Below are positions 10,501-19,190 of a stretch of 64,000 nucleotides of DNA, piece after piece. The position numbers were made by a program, and so were the translations under genes. The stretch's first letter is position 1, and every line of letters starts with the position of its first letter. Source of the stretch: DATKAS01 sp963733765 (GTDB lineage Bacteria > Actinomycetota > Acidimicrobiia > Acidimicrobiales > DATKAS01); the NCBI GenBank assembly GCA_963733765.1, contig CAVTEI010000003.1, positions 62,001-126,000 of the forward strand, in the 5' to 3' direction. The notes under the pieces were generated by a model. The model worked only from the letters and a program-made list of their open reading frames with translations, ran no database searches and had not been told where the DNA came from.

Positions 10501-11215
10501 GGGCATCTGGATCATCGGCGGGGACGGGTGGGCCTACGACATCGGCTTCGGCGGGCTCGACCACGTCCTGTCGAGCGGTCGGAACGTCAACATCCTCGTC
10601 CTCGACACCGAGGTGTATTCCAACACCGGCGGCCAGGCCTCCAAGGCCACTCCACGCGGCGCGGTCGCCAAGTTCACTGCCGCCGGCAAGAGCGTCGGCA
10701 AGAAGGACCTGGGCGCAATCGCGCGGGCCTACGGCAACGTCTACGTCGCCCAGATCGCCATCGGGGCGAACGACATCCAGGCGACGAAGGCGTTCGTCGA
10801 AGCCGAGGCCTGGCCCGGCCCGAGCCTCGTCATCGCGTACTCGACCTGCATCGCGCACGGCATCGACATGTCGCAGTCGATGACGCACATGAAGGACGCC
10901 GTGCGGTCCGGCTACTGGCCGCTATATCGCTTCTCGCCATCCGATGCGGAGCACGGCACGCCGTTCCACCTCGACTCCAAGGAACCGGCCATCCCGGTCG
11001 CAGAGTTCGCGGCCACCGAGGCCCGCTTTGCCGCCCTGGCGCACACCCATCCGGAACGGGCGGCCGAGCTCGGGGCATTGCTGCAGGCGGACTCGGACGA
11101 ACGCTGGCGCTACTACTCCCAGCTCGCCACGATCGAGCGCACCGTCTCACACGCGCCGGCGGCGGATGCGACGGGTGGGGACGAGATCGAGGTCTCGGAA
11201 GGACGCGACCGATGA
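7526..11215 (+). CDS. nifJ: pyruvate:ferredoxin (flavodoxin) oxidoreductase
   Basis: About 1,229 residues, close to the usual ~1,170-1,200 of single-chain PFOR. ATG 7526 has a gaggagg ribosome binding site. It oxidatively decarboxylates pyruvate to acetyl-CoA and reduces ferredoxin or flavodoxin. Visible parts in order: 'IYPITPASPMGEYADDW' (pyruvate domain), 'FHFF'-type 'VPFLHFFDGFRTSHEVDK', two 4Fe-4S motifs 'CIDCGRCAAVCPH' (~713) and 'CTGCGVCVDVCPAKS' (~770), 'GACAGCGETPYIKLVTQLFG', and the thiamine-diphosphate region 'GGDGWAYDIGFGG' and 'VYSNTGGQASKATP'. Frame moves occur near 7735 (+1) and 8065 (-1); the remaining 3.1 kb is unbroken. It overlaps the next gene by ATGA. The substrate could be another 2-oxoacid, but the architecture is that of NifJ. 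Confidence 0.92.
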
Positions 11216-12249
11216 CCGATCTCGCCACCCGCTACCTCGGTCTGGATCTGCGGACGCCCATAGTGGCGTCGGCGGGACCGCTGACCGGCGACATCGAGAT
11301 GGTCCGCCGGCTCGTCGACGCCGGGGCGTCGGCCATCGTTCTGCCGTCGCTGTTCGAAGAGGAGATCGTCCACGAGGAGGTAGCGCTCACCCGTGCGCTC
11401 GAGGCGGGGTCGGAGCACTTCGCCGAGGCGCTCGACTACTTCCCGGGCGCAGCGTCCACTCGGCTGCCGGCGCCGGTCGATCGTCACCTCGACCACCTCG
11501 CCGCGGTGTGCGAGGCGGTGGACGTCCCGGTGATCGCCAGTGTCAACGCCACGTCGTCGGGCAGCTGGATCCGCTTCGCCTCGCTTCTGGCCGATGGTGG
11601 CGCGTCCGCGATCGAGCTGAACGTGTACGACGTGGCTGCCGACGCGTCCCGGTCGGGCGCGCAGCTCGAGGCGGACCACATCGATCTCGTCACCGATGTC
11701 TGCGCGGTGATACCGGTGCCGGTGGCGGTGAAGCTGTCGCCCTACTACTCCTCGCTCGGCCACCTCGCGGGATCCTTCGCCGCCGGGGGCGCCGCTGGGC
11801 TCGTCTGCTTCAACCGCTTCTACCAACCGGATCTGGACGTCGACACCCGGGAAGTACTCCCCCGTATCGAGCTGTCGTCGCCGTGGGAGCTACGCCTACC
11901 CCTGCGATGGATCGCCATCCTGCGCCCGCTGCTGCCCGACCTGTCCCTGGCTGCCAGCTCCGGCGTCGAGTCCGGGCGCGACGTCGCCAAGGCCTTGCTC
12001 GTCGGCGCGGACGTCGCGATGACGACTTCGGCGGTCCTCCGCCACGGACCCGAGCACATCGCGCAGATGGAGGCGGAGCTGCGGTCGTGGGCCGCCGAGC
12101 ACGAGTACGAGTCCGTCGCGCAGCTGCGCGGCAGCGTGAGCCATGCGACTACGGCCGACCCGGCGGCGTTCGAGCGGGCCAACTACGTGCGCACGCTCCA
12201 CTCGTGGGGGTCACCCGAAACCCTGACGCCGGGCGGTCCCTCGCGGTAA
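11212..12249 (+). CDS. dihydroorotate dehydrogenase-like FMN protein
   Basis: 345 residues forming an FMN-binding TIM barrel of the dihydroorotate dehydrogenase family: 'YLGLDLRTPIVASAGPLTG' at the N-terminus, 'GGASAIELNVYDVAAD', 'VPVAVKLSPYYSSLGHLA', 'AGLVCFNRFYQPDLDV' and 'LAASSGVESGRDVAKALLVGADVAM' for phosphate binding. It is translationally coupled to nifJ (ATGA overlap). Genes of this kind, labelled dihydroorotate dehydrogenase-like, often follow nifJ in other genomes. The pairing hints at a role linked to ferredoxin-dependent redox rather than pyrimidine synthesis. The true reaction is unknown to me. Confidence 0.8.
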   Translation: MTDLATRYLGLDLRTPIVASAGPLTGDIEMVRRLVDAGASAIVLPSLFEEEIVHEEVALTRALEAGSEHFAEALDYFPGAASTRLPAPVDRHLDHLAAVCEAVDVPVIASVNATSSGSWIRFASLLADGGASAIELNVYDVAADASRSGAQLEADHIDLVTDVCAVIPVPVAVKLSPYYSSLGHLAGSFAAGGAAGLVCFNRFYQPDLDVDTREVLPRIELSSPWELRLPLRWIAILRPLLPDLSLAASSGVESGRDVAKALLVGADVAMTTSAVLRHGPEHIAQMEAELRSWAAEHEYESVAQLRGSVSHATTADPAAFERANYVRTLHSWGSPETLTPGGPSR

Positions 12250-12325
12250 ACGGGGACTCGTTGCGCGGTGAGGGAACGAGACCATCATGCAGCGCGTAGG
12301 CGCCCGCATGACCGCAGCCCGATGA

Positions 12326-13535
12326 TCAGTTTGTGCAGCGGGTCGCGTAGCGGCGCAGGACTCGACGGCCGAGGGCGGTCTTGTGGACTTCGTCGGCGCC
12401 GTCGTAGATCCGCGCCGCCGCGCTCGTGGCGGTACCAGTACGACAGCACGGTGTCATCGGTGACGCCGAGGGCACCGTGCACCTGGATGGCCTTGTCGAC
12501 TGCGTGCAGCATCGTGGCCGCGACCGAGAACTTGATGGCCGAGATCTCGTCCCGCGCGGCCGAAGCACCGTGGCGGTCGATCATCCAGGCCGCGTGAAGT
12601 GTGAGGAGACGAGCCCCGCGGATCTCGGCGTCGAGCTCTGCGACCCAGTGCTGGATCACCTGGCGATCGGCGAGCGTGTCACCCTCGGGGGTGATCACCC
12701 GCGCGTTGGCCCGCTCGCACATCAGGTCGAACGAGCGCCCCGCGATGCCGAGCCAACGCATGCAATGGTGGATACGCCCAGGGCCGAGCCGCTCCTGAGC
12801 GATGACGAAGCCGTTGCCCTCGGCGCCGAGCAGGTTCGCCTGTGGAACCCGACAGGAGTGGTACAGGATCTCCGCGTGACTGGCGTGGCCCTGACCGGTC
12901 TCGCCCATCACGCTGATGTTGCGCACGAGGTCGAAGCCGGGGGTGTCGGTGGGCACGATGATCATGCTGGCGCGTTGGTACGGCGGGGCGTCCGGGTCGG
13001 TCACGGCCATCACGATCGCGAAGTCGGCGCCATCGGCCGACGAGGTGAACCACTTCTGGCCGTTGATCACGTAGTCATCGCCGTCCTTGACCGCCGTGGT
13101 CCCCATCATCGTCGGGTTGGAGCCCGGCATCTCGGGTTCGGTCATCGAGAAGCAGCTGCGGACCTTTCCCTCGACCAGAGGCCCGAGAAACCGCGCGCGC
13201 TGCTCCTCAGTCGCGTGCGCGTGGAGGATCTCGATGTTGCCGGCATCGGGTGCTTGAACCCCGAAGACAACATGGCCGAGCGGGCTCCGACCCAGGACCT
13301 CACTGAGGAGTCCGTGCTCGACCATGTGGAGGCCGAGGCCCCCGAACTCCACCGGATGGTTGGGGGCCCACAACCCCATCTCGCGAACTTTGCGCTGTGC
13401 TCTCGCTACCCCCGCGTCCAAGGCCGCGCGGTCGCCGTGCAACATCTCACCCTCGAGCGGCACGACCTCGGCGTCCACGAACGACCGGACCATTGCCAGC
13501 ATGGTCTCCGCTTCCTCGGAAACGCCGAAGTCCAT
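12326..13535 (-). CDS. acyl-CoA dehydrogenase (frameshifted near C-terminus)
   Basis: About 403 residues. The ATG at 13535 ('MDFGVSEEAETMLAMVRSFV') fits the family N-terminus. FAD-binding landmarks are 'CFSMTEPEMPGSNPTMMGT', 'YVINGQKWFTSSADGADF', 'GPGRIHHCMRWLGIAGRSFD' and 'AIQVHGALGVTDDTVLSYWY'. It introduces a trans-2,3 double bond into an acyl-CoA and passes electrons to ETF. The frame moves +1 near 12415. After correction the protein ends in 'IYDGADEVHKTALGRRVLRR', the expected C-terminal segment, stopping at 12326. It converges on the DHOD-like gene. Substrate chain length is not predictable. Confidence 0.87.
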
Positions 13536-13606
13536 GGCGAGCAACGTACGAGTCGGTTCCCGCGGCCACTAGAGGCGAAAGACCCGAACATGGAGCTCGC
13601 CGAGTC

Positions 13607-13738
13607 GCACGATTCGTGGCGGACACCCTGCCGTGCAACTCCAACGTGGTCGGGTGCTTCCACCTCGAGGAACGACACGTCGAGAAGCGGCTCGAAGGCT
13701 GTCTCCATGTGTGTACGCAACTGGTGACTAGTGACCAA
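13607..13738 (+). pseudogene. decayed GNAT acetyltransferase C-terminal fragment
   Basis: The 311-base gap between the acyl-CoA dehydrogenase start and the lipoprotein gene holds a coding-like remnant. Translated, it gives 'ARFVADTLPCNSNVVGCFHL', then a stretch ending 'EKRLEGCLHVCTQL'. This parallels the end of the acetyltransferase at 6815-7325 ('CFVADTLPHNAKMLRVFHDA' and 'FRDGVVHLVIQL'). Nucleotide identity is also obvious over 'ttcgtggcggacaccct'. There is no start codon, N-terminal domain or CoA-binding loop, so I read it as a leftover from duplication or deletion. I see nothing else in the gap apart from the ribosome binding site of the next gene. Confidence 0.6.
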
Positions 13739-13846
13739 ATCCCCTACCGAGTTGCCGGCTTCGCCACGACGATGACAGTGACGGTTGCGGCCTCCTCGGC
13801 TCGTGACGCCAAGGCGGCTTCCGTGCAACCGAGATCGGAGGGCACG

Positions 13847-14692
13847 ATGGCGAGCGTCGGTCGATTCGTGCGGTTGTCCGCGATGTGTGCCGCGCTGTTC
13901 ACCGTGGGGTGCGGGGGAGACGACAGCGACACCGTCCAGTTCCCGGTGACTTCAGCGGTGGTATCAGACTCGACGACGCAGGACATCCACGTCTTCGCCC
14001 CGAATGTCGAAGGAACATGGCCCATGGTCGTCGCTCTCCACGGGATCGAAGGAACTGGCCTTGACATGGGCGAGCTCGCGACAAGACTCGCCGGCAGTGG
14101 CACGGTCGTGTTCGCTCCGACCTACCGCAGCGACCTCACCACACTCGACGGGTTCAACCAAGCCAGCCAAGACATCGTGTGCGGGTACCAGCTTGCTCGC
14201 ACCATCGCTCCGCAATACGGCGGCAACCTCTCTCAGCCTGTGACCGCCGTGGGATGGTCGTTGGGCGCGGACTTCGTGGTGCTCGGGGGGCTGTCACCAG
14301 CGACCGCCCCCTCCGCGGACGACCCCTGCCCTGACGACGAGACTCGCCCAGATGTCATCGTTGGCATCTCCGGCTGCTACTACGAGAACGAGGGCAAGCC
14401 GGTCACGTGGTTCGACGACGTGTCCACCCTCGGTAACAAGAGCGCCGATATCTATCTGCTCGCCGGTGACCGGGACGCGAGATGCCCGGCATGGCAGTCA
14501 GAGAAGCTTTCCCGCGCCCTGCAGGCCGCGGGCTACCACGTCGAGCTGGTTGAGCTCACGGGCGCCGATCACTACGCCCCGGTCTTCCATGAGGTCCGCA
14601 ACGGCCAGTTCAAGGTGAAGATGGACGAGGCGGCCGGTCAACGCGCCGTCGAGGTCATCATGGATGCGATCGACCGCTCCGGCACACCGTGA
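13847..14692 (+). CDS. secreted lipoprotein alpha/beta-hydrolase
   Basis: 281 residues, ATG 13847 with ribosome binding site cggaggg. A short signal peptide ends in a lipobox-like 'LFTVGC' (C22), so the protein is probably lipid-anchored outside the membrane. The body is an alpha/beta-hydrolase: 'MVVALHGIEGTG' (oxyanion strand), nucleophile elbow 'GWSLG' (S138), acid in 'LLAGDRDARCP' and histidine in 'TGADHYAPVF'. Two paired cysteines (C111 and in 'GISGCYY') may form a disulfide. It is probably an esterase or lipase of the dienelactone-hydrolase-like group; substrate unknown. The lipobox is weak at -3 (T), so lipidation is likely but not certain. Confidence 0.75.
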   Translation: MASVGRFVRLSAMCAALFTVGCGGDDSDTVQFPVTSAVVSDSTTQDIHVFAPNVEGTWPMVVALHGIEGTGLDMGELATRLAGSGTVVFAPTYRSDLTTLDGFNQASQDIVCGYQLARTIAPQYGGNLSQPVTAVGWSLGADFVVLGGLSPATAPSADDPCPDDETRPDVIVGISGCYYENEGKPVTWFDDVSTLGNKSADIYLLAGDRDARCPAWQSEKLSRALQAAGYHVELVELTGADHYAPVFHEVRNGQFKVKMDEAAGQRAVEVIMDAIDRSGTP

Positions 14693-14839
14693 GCGCTTTC
14701 TCCCGCCCGGCAAGTCGATGACGACCGCACCCGATGACTCGAGCGCCTGAAGTCCTGCGTCGACTCAGGACCTTCGCCCCTAACCGGGCCGTCCCGATCG
14801 TGCGAAAAAGGTGGAAGGTCGATCGAGAAGGAGCAAGCC

Positions 14840-15484
14840 ATGAAGCGCAGAACGCTCGACATCATCTTCAGCATCGGCGGCTTGATGCTCGCCGTGCTCG
14901 TACTCGTGTTGGGAGTCGTGTTGCGGTCCAACGCGGTGTTCGCGAAGGACTATGTGCGCGACCAGCTGACCGAGCAGCGCATCACGTTCACGCCCGCGGA
15001 GAACCTGTCTCCCGAGGAGCAGCAGTCGGCCGGACTCGTCCGCTATGCCGGCCAGCCGCTCGTCACCGGCCCGCAGGCGCAGGTGTATGCGAACGACTAC
15101 ATCGCACTCCACCTCGCTGAGGTGAACGAGGGCAAGACGTATTCGGAGACCAGCGGCGCCGCTCGGGCGGCACGGGCCGCGGCGACCGAGGCGACGGACA
15201 CGGGTGCAGCCAACGCAGCCGACCTGGGTCAGGAAGCGACTGTGCTCGAGGGCAAGGTGCAGACCCTGTTCCGTGGTGAGACCCTCCGAGGGCTGTTGCT
15301 CACCGCCTACGGGTTCAGCGTCTTCGGAGAGAAGGCGATGCTCGCGGCGTGGGTGTGCTTCATCGCCGGGTTCGTCCTCCTGCTGGCAGCGGCGGCGGGC
15401 TTCGTCCACGCCTTCCGGACCTCGAAGAGCGAAGCGTTTGCTCCCGTCGAGACCCCGGTCTCGCAGTCGGTGGCAATGGCCTGA
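14840..15484 (+). CDS. membrane protein with two transmembrane helices, function unknown
   Basis: 214 residues, ATG 14840 preceded by agaaggagc. One helix lies at about 8-30 ('IIFSIGGLMLAVLVLVLGVV') and a second near 165-190 ('AAWVCFIAGFVLLLAAAAGF'). Between them is an extracytoplasmic, alanine-rich, probably helical segment ('SGAARAARAAATEATDTGAA'). Both ends should be cytoplasmic. I do not recognise a named domain; similar proteins occur in actinobacteria as hypothetical membrane proteins. It stands alone, followed by a strong hairpin terminator. Confidence 0.7.
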   Translation: MKRRTLDIIFSIGGLMLAVLVLVLGVVLRSNAVFAKDYVRDQLTEQRITFTPAENLSPEEQQSAGLVRYAGQPLVTGPQAQVYANDYIALHLAEVNEGKTYSETSGAARAARAAATEATDTGAANAADLGQEATVLEGKVQTLFRGETLRGLLLTAYGFSVFGEKAMLAAWVCFIAGFVLLLAAAAGFVHAFRTSKSEAFAPVETPVSQSVAMA

Positions 15485-15500
15485 CCTCTCCGACCGACAA

Positions 15501-15536
15501 GAAGCGAGGGGCCGCCGAGGGGCGGCCCCTCGCTTC
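15501..15536 (+). terminator. perfect 16-bp hairpin, factor-independent terminator candidate
   Basis: gaagcgaggggccgcc (15501-15516) pairs perfectly with ggcggcccctcgcttc (15521-15536) across the four-base loop gagg. It starts 16 bases after the stop of the membrane-protein gene. There is no T tract, which is common for terminators in high-GC actinobacteria. Confidence 0.75.
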
Positions 15537-15568
15537 GCGCGATCAGGCGTTGTGAGCAGACTGGCGCG

Positions 15569-16366
15569 GTGACCGACCTCTACGCCGCCTTCCCCGACCT
15601 CACCTTCGACCGACCGGCCGCAGGCGTTCTGCGCATCACGCTCGACGCGCCCGGTCTCAACGCCGTCAACCCCGCGGTGCACCGACAGCTCGCCGACGTG
15701 TGGCGCACGGTCGACCGCGACCCGGAGACGAACGTTGCGTTGCTTCGCGGCGCGGGCAAGGCATTCTCGGCGGGAGGGAGCTTCGATCTGCTCGAGTCGC
15801 TCGTCGAGGACAAGTCGGCGCGGACGGAGGTGATGTTCGAGGCTCGTGACCTCGTCTTCAACGTGATCGATTGCTCGAAGGTGATCGTGTCGGCGATCCA
15901 CGGGCCGGCCGTGGGCGCGGGGCTCGTCGTCGCGCTGCTCGCCGATGTGTCAGTGGCCGCCCGCACGGCCCGCATCATCGACGGCCACACCCGCCTCGGT
16001 GTCGCCGCCGGTGACCACGCCGCTATCTGCTGGCCTCTGCTCTGCGGGATGGCAAAGGCGAAGTACTACCTGCTCACCTGCGAGGCCATGTCGGGCGAGG
16101 AGGCCGAACGCATCGGGCTCGTCTCGCTCTGCGTCGACGATGCCGACGTGCAAGATCGGGCACTCGAGATCGCGACGCAGCTCGCGAGCGGAGCGCAGCA
16201 GGCGATTCGCCTCACGAAGCACGCGCTCAACAACTGGTACCGCGCACAAGCGGCCACGTTCGACGCCAGCCTCGCGTTCGAGTTCCAGGGCTTCGCCGGC
16301 CCCGACGCGAAGGAAGGGCTCGCCTCCCTCAAAGAGAAGCGAGCCCCTCGGTTCACCGGCGCCTAA
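15569..16366 (+). CDS. enoyl-CoA hydratase/isomerase family protein
   Basis: 265 residues from GTG 15569. Crotonase fold: 'GVLRITLDAPGLNAVNPAVH', the first oxyanion-hole segment 'GAGKAFSAGGSFDLLE' and the second 'SAIHGPAVGAGLVVALLADV'. Later 'CEAMSGEEAERIGLVSLCVD' and 'IRLTKHALNNWYRA' complete the fold. The usual catalytic glutamates of hydratases are not clearly placed ('VAAGDHAAICWPLLCG' where E would be expected), so isomerase, hydratase or thioester hydrolase activity are all possible. It stands alone after a terminator and upstream of a tiny basic gene. Confidence 0.85.
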   Translation: MTDLYAAFPDLTFDRPAAGVLRITLDAPGLNAVNPAVHRQLADVWRTVDRDPETNVALLRGAGKAFSAGGSFDLLESLVEDKSARTEVMFEARDLVFNVIDCSKVIVSAIHGPAVGAGLVVALLADVSVAARTARIIDGHTRLGVAAGDHAAICWPLLCGMAKAKYYLLTCEAMSGEEAERIGLVSLCVDDADVQDRALEIATQLASGAQQAIRLTKHALNNWYRAQAATFDASLAFEFQGFAGPDAKEGLASLKEKRAPRFTGA

Positions 16367-16445
16367 TCGCACGACAACTGGTCGCGGTAGGCCATGCTGT
16401 TACGACCCGCTGGTACGACCGCGGCCCAACTCGGGAGGACTCGTC

Positions 16446-16553
16446 ATGGCAGGAAAGACACCTCAGAAGGCTGAGGGCAAGAAGACCGGCAAGTCGCTGA
16501 AGGAGAAGCGAGCCGAAAAGAAGAAGAAGCAGAGCGAGCGCAAGCCGATCTAG
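16446..16553 (+). CDS. 35-residue lysine-rich small protein
   Basis: ATG 16446 with a clear ribosome binding site (gggagga) six bases upstream; encodes 35 residues, about 40% Lys+Arg, beginning 'MAGKTPQKAEGKKTGKSLKE' and ending 'KKKKQSERKPI'. Similar tiny 'SLKEKRA' proteins are annotated across actinobacteria. No domain is known to me; nucleic-acid or ribosome binding is only a guess from charge. The tight distance (11 bases) to the CorA start suggests co-transcription. Confidence 0.65.
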   Translation: MAGKTPQKAEGKKTGKSLKEKRAEKKKKQSERKPI

Positions 16554-16564
16554 CGCCTCGCCGC

Positions 16565-17543
16565 GTGGCCCACACCCGGGTGTACTGCAAGGGAGTCCTC
16601 GAAGCCGAGGACTTCCCCGTCGCGGACATCTCCGACTACCTGGAACGCTCCGACACGGTCGTGTGGGTCGACTACTGCGCGCCTTCTCCCGAGGAGATGG
16701 AGGAGCTGAAGGTAGGAGCTCGGCTTCCACGAGCTCGCGGTCGAGGACGCCCTCGAGGAGCACCAAAGGCCCAAGGTCGAGCGCTACCCCGGCCACCTGT
16801 TCATGGTGTGCCACTCCGTTCACCTCGACGAAAGGCACGGCGATCTCGCCAGCGCTGAGATCGACGCGTTCATCAACTCGCGCTGGCTCGTCACCGTGCG
16901 GAAGGACGAGGGCTTCCCGCTCGACCTCGTGCTCGCCCGATGGGACAAGTCGCAGTCTCTGTCTTCTCACGGCGTGAGCTTCCTGCTGTACGGGCTGCTC
17001 GACGTGGTCATCGACGGCTACTTCCAGCCGATCGACGCGTTCAACACGTACTACGACGGAGTCAGCGACAAGCTCCTGGACGACCTGCCCTTGCGTCAAT
17101 CCGACGAGGAGCGCACTCGCTGGTTCAGGACGCGCAAGGCGTTGATCGAGTACCACAGGATCGTCATGCCGATGCGCGAAGCCGTGAGCTCGCTCATGCG
17201 CCACGAGCAGGGGCTCGTGCCCGACGAGCTGTATCCGTACTACCAAGACGTCTACGACCACATCCTTCGCGCCACCGATTCGTCCGAGGCGGTGCGCGAG
17301 TTCGTGAGCACCATCGTCGAGACGAACATCAACCTGCGCGACTACCACAGCAACCAGATCGTGAAGAAGGTCACGAGCTGGGCGGCGATCATCGCCGTGC
17401 CCACGCTCATCACGGGGTGGTACGGCATGAACGTGCCGTATCCCGGGTTCGCTCGACATTGGGGCGTCTGGGCCGCCACGCTGCTGATCTTCGGGCTTTC
17501 CCTCGCGCTGTACGGGCTGTTCAAGAAGAACGACTGGCTGTAG
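16565..17543 (+). CDS. corA: CorA-family magnesium/divalent cation transporter (frameshifted)
   Basis: About 325 residues from GTG 16565. The N-terminal cytoplasmic domain carries 'FHELAVEDALEEHQRPKVER', the conserved CorA signature. The long stalk helix ends in 'ETNINLRDYHSNQIVKKVTS', followed by the first membrane helix and the selectivity motif 'YGMNVPYPG' (GMN). The second helix is 'WGVWAATLLIFGLSLALYGLF' in shortened form, with a basic C-terminus. CorA pentamers import Mg2+ (or Co2+). The frame moves +1 near 16714 (extra base in aaggtagga). It lies just before a YjbR-like gene on the same strand. Confidence 0.9.
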
Positions 17544-17546
17544 CCG

Positions 17547-17889
17547 TTGGTCACGATCGACGACGTGCGGCCGCTGGCGTTGAGCCTTCCGCGGGCCTAC
17601 GAGGCGTTGGTCCGAGATCGAGTCAAGTTCAGGGTCGGACGCATCGTGTGGCTCGCCTTCTCACGCGACGAGACGCTGATGGGCTTCGCGTTCCCGAAGG
17701 AAGAGCGCGAGGCGCTCGTGGCGTCCGAGCCGCACAAGTTCCTCATGCCGAAGACAGTCCGACCTTCGCTACAACTGGGTCGTCGTCCGTCTCGATGCGA
17801 TCGACGAGATCGAGATGGAGGAGATCGTCATCGAAGCGTGGCGGATGGTCGTGCCGAAGAAGGTGGCCGCCGAGCATCTCGGCGAGTAG
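17547..17889 (+). CDS. MmcQ/YjbR-family protein (frameshifted)
   Basis: About 113 residues from TTG 17547, three bases after the corA stop. 'IDDVRPLALSLPRAYEALV', 'KFRVGRIVWLAFSRDETLMG' and the C-terminal 'RYNWVVVRLDAIDEIEMEEI' are typical of MmcQ/YjbR proteins, small CyaY-like folds of uncertain function, some proposed to bind DNA. The frame moves +1 near 17757. A second member of the family is at 34886-35269. The TTG start is the only one that keeps the whole N-terminal helix. Confidence 0.75.
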
Positions 17890-17892
17890 CGA

Positions 17893-18389
17893 TCAGTGGC
17901 GCTTCACGCCGCCGTACTTCATGCGGGTGTCGTTCATCGACGCCGGACGAGCCTCGTCGTCTCGGATCGCGGCGTCGACGACCTCTCCGACGAACAGCGT
18001 GTGCGTGCCGAGGTCGAGCGTGTGGCGAACCTGGCAGTCCATCCACGCGACCGCCTCATCGAAGATCGGCGCGCCCGTCGTCGCCGCACGCACCGGGCGG
18101 GCGTTGAGCGTCGAACCGTCGTCGGTGGCCGGCTTCGAGAACTTCACGAACACCTTCGTGTCCTCCGCATTCCACAGGTTCACCGTGAACGACCCGCCCT
18201 CGGTGATGAGCCGGTGCGTGACCGCGTCGTTGTCGACACCGACGCCGACGAGCACAGGCTCCATCGAGAGCTGCGTGACCCAGCTCGCCGTCATCGCATT
18301 GCGCTCCTCCCCGCCCGAGAGCCAATGAGCACGAGGGCATTCGGGATCTTCCACGTGACTTTGTTGAGGAGCTCGTCTGCGACAGCCAT
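17893..18389 (-). CDS. flavin reductase-like domain protein (frameshifted)
   Basis: About 165 residues starting at ATG 18389 ('MAVADELLNKVTWKIPNALV'). The FMN-binding split-barrel of the flavin reductase family is shown by 'NAMTASWVTQLSMEPVLVGV', 'GSFTVNLWNAEDTKVFVKFS' and 'LFVGEVVDAA'. Such proteins reduce FMN/FAD with NAD(P)H or act as reductase partners of monooxygenases. One base appears to be missing near 18305. It is divergent from the F420-type luciferase-like gene at 18402, leaving 12 bases between the starts. Confidence 0.78.
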
Positions 18390-18401
18390 GATCCGAGGGT
18401 A

Positions 18402-19190
18402 ATGAAGACCGACCTCGTGTTGAACCCGATCGACGTCAGCGCACCGATGATCGTCGAGGCGGCCCAGATCGCGGAGGCGGTCGGGTTCGACGCCGTGTGG
18501 ACCTACGACCACATCTCGGCGGTCGCGTTCCGCGGCCGGGCCGTCCTCGACTCGTGGACCGTGTTGGCGGGCATCGCCGCGTCGACGACGCGTATCGGCG
18601 TGGGACCGCTCGTGATCAACGCGGTTGCGCGACATCCCGCGCACGTGGCGGTCGCGACGGCTGCGCTCCAGGACCTGAGCGGCGGACGGGTGACGCTCGG
18701 GCTCGGCGCCGGTGCCGGGCCGGAGTCGCCCTACTCGCGGGAGCTCTCCATGGTGGGGCTGCCGGTGTACGACGCGGCGACGCGGCGAGGGATGGTCACC
18801 GACATGGTGACGTTCCTCCGCGCTCTGTGGGCGGGCGACGAGCACTTCGACGCGATCGCCGTGCCCGATCCACTCCCGCCAATCGTGATCGCCGCGAACG
18901 GCCCCAAGATGGCCGCGCTCGCTGGGCAGATCGCGGACTGGGTGAACTTCCACGACTGGCAGCCCGGCGTGGACGACCTGATCGAGGTCGCCTGCGATGC
19001 CGCTCGGAACGCAGACAATGACGGATTCGAAGTGACGATCGAGGCCGCGTTCGACGACGAGTGGCTGCGGCCCGAGGCCGGCCGACGCGTCGACGCGGAG
19101 GAGCGCGGCGTCACTCGGATCATGGTGCGGTGGAGCGCCGACCTCGGGCTCGGTGCGATCGAGAGAGCCGGGAAGCTGTTGTCAGGTTGA
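18402..19190 (+). CDS. LLM-class F420-dependent oxidoreductase
   Basis: 262 residues. A luciferase-like TIM barrel: 'IAEAVGFDAVWTYDHISAVA', 'LAGIAASTTRIGVGPLVINA', 'RHPAHVAVATAALQDLSGGR' and 'LGLGAGAG'. This is the F420-binding LLM pattern in which the 'SGGRVTLGLGAG' loop contacts the cofactor. It should use F420 (or FMN) for hydride transfer to an unknown substrate. It is somewhat short (typical 280-350), with a reduced C-terminal part. The 3' end overlaps the convergent methyltransferase by nine bases. Confidence 0.82.
   Translation: MKTDLVLNPIDVSAPMIVEAAQIAEAVGFDAVWTYDHISAVAFRGRAVLDSWTVLAGIAASTTRIGVGPLVINAVARHPAHVAVATAALQDLSGGRVTLGLGAGAGPESPYSRELSMVGLPVYDAATRRGMVTDMVTFLRALWAGDEHFDAIAVPDPLPPIVIAANGPKMAALAGQIADWVNFHDWQPGVDDLIEVACDAARNADNDGFEVTIEAAFDDEWLRPEAGRRVDAEERGVTRIMVRWSADLGLGAIERAGKLLSG

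Noticed and set aside
7322..10888. A very long open reading frame (about 1,190 codons) on the minus strand opposite nifJ
   Set aside because: Its translation is low-complexity Arg/Val/Asp/Gly text with no domain, as expected from the antisense of a GC-rich gene, while the plus strand carries complete PFOR motifs.
15501..15536. The perfect hairpin as a riboswitch or mobile-element end
   Set aside because: It is a simple stem with a 4-base loop right after a stop codon, without conserved aptamer features or a second copy in the window.
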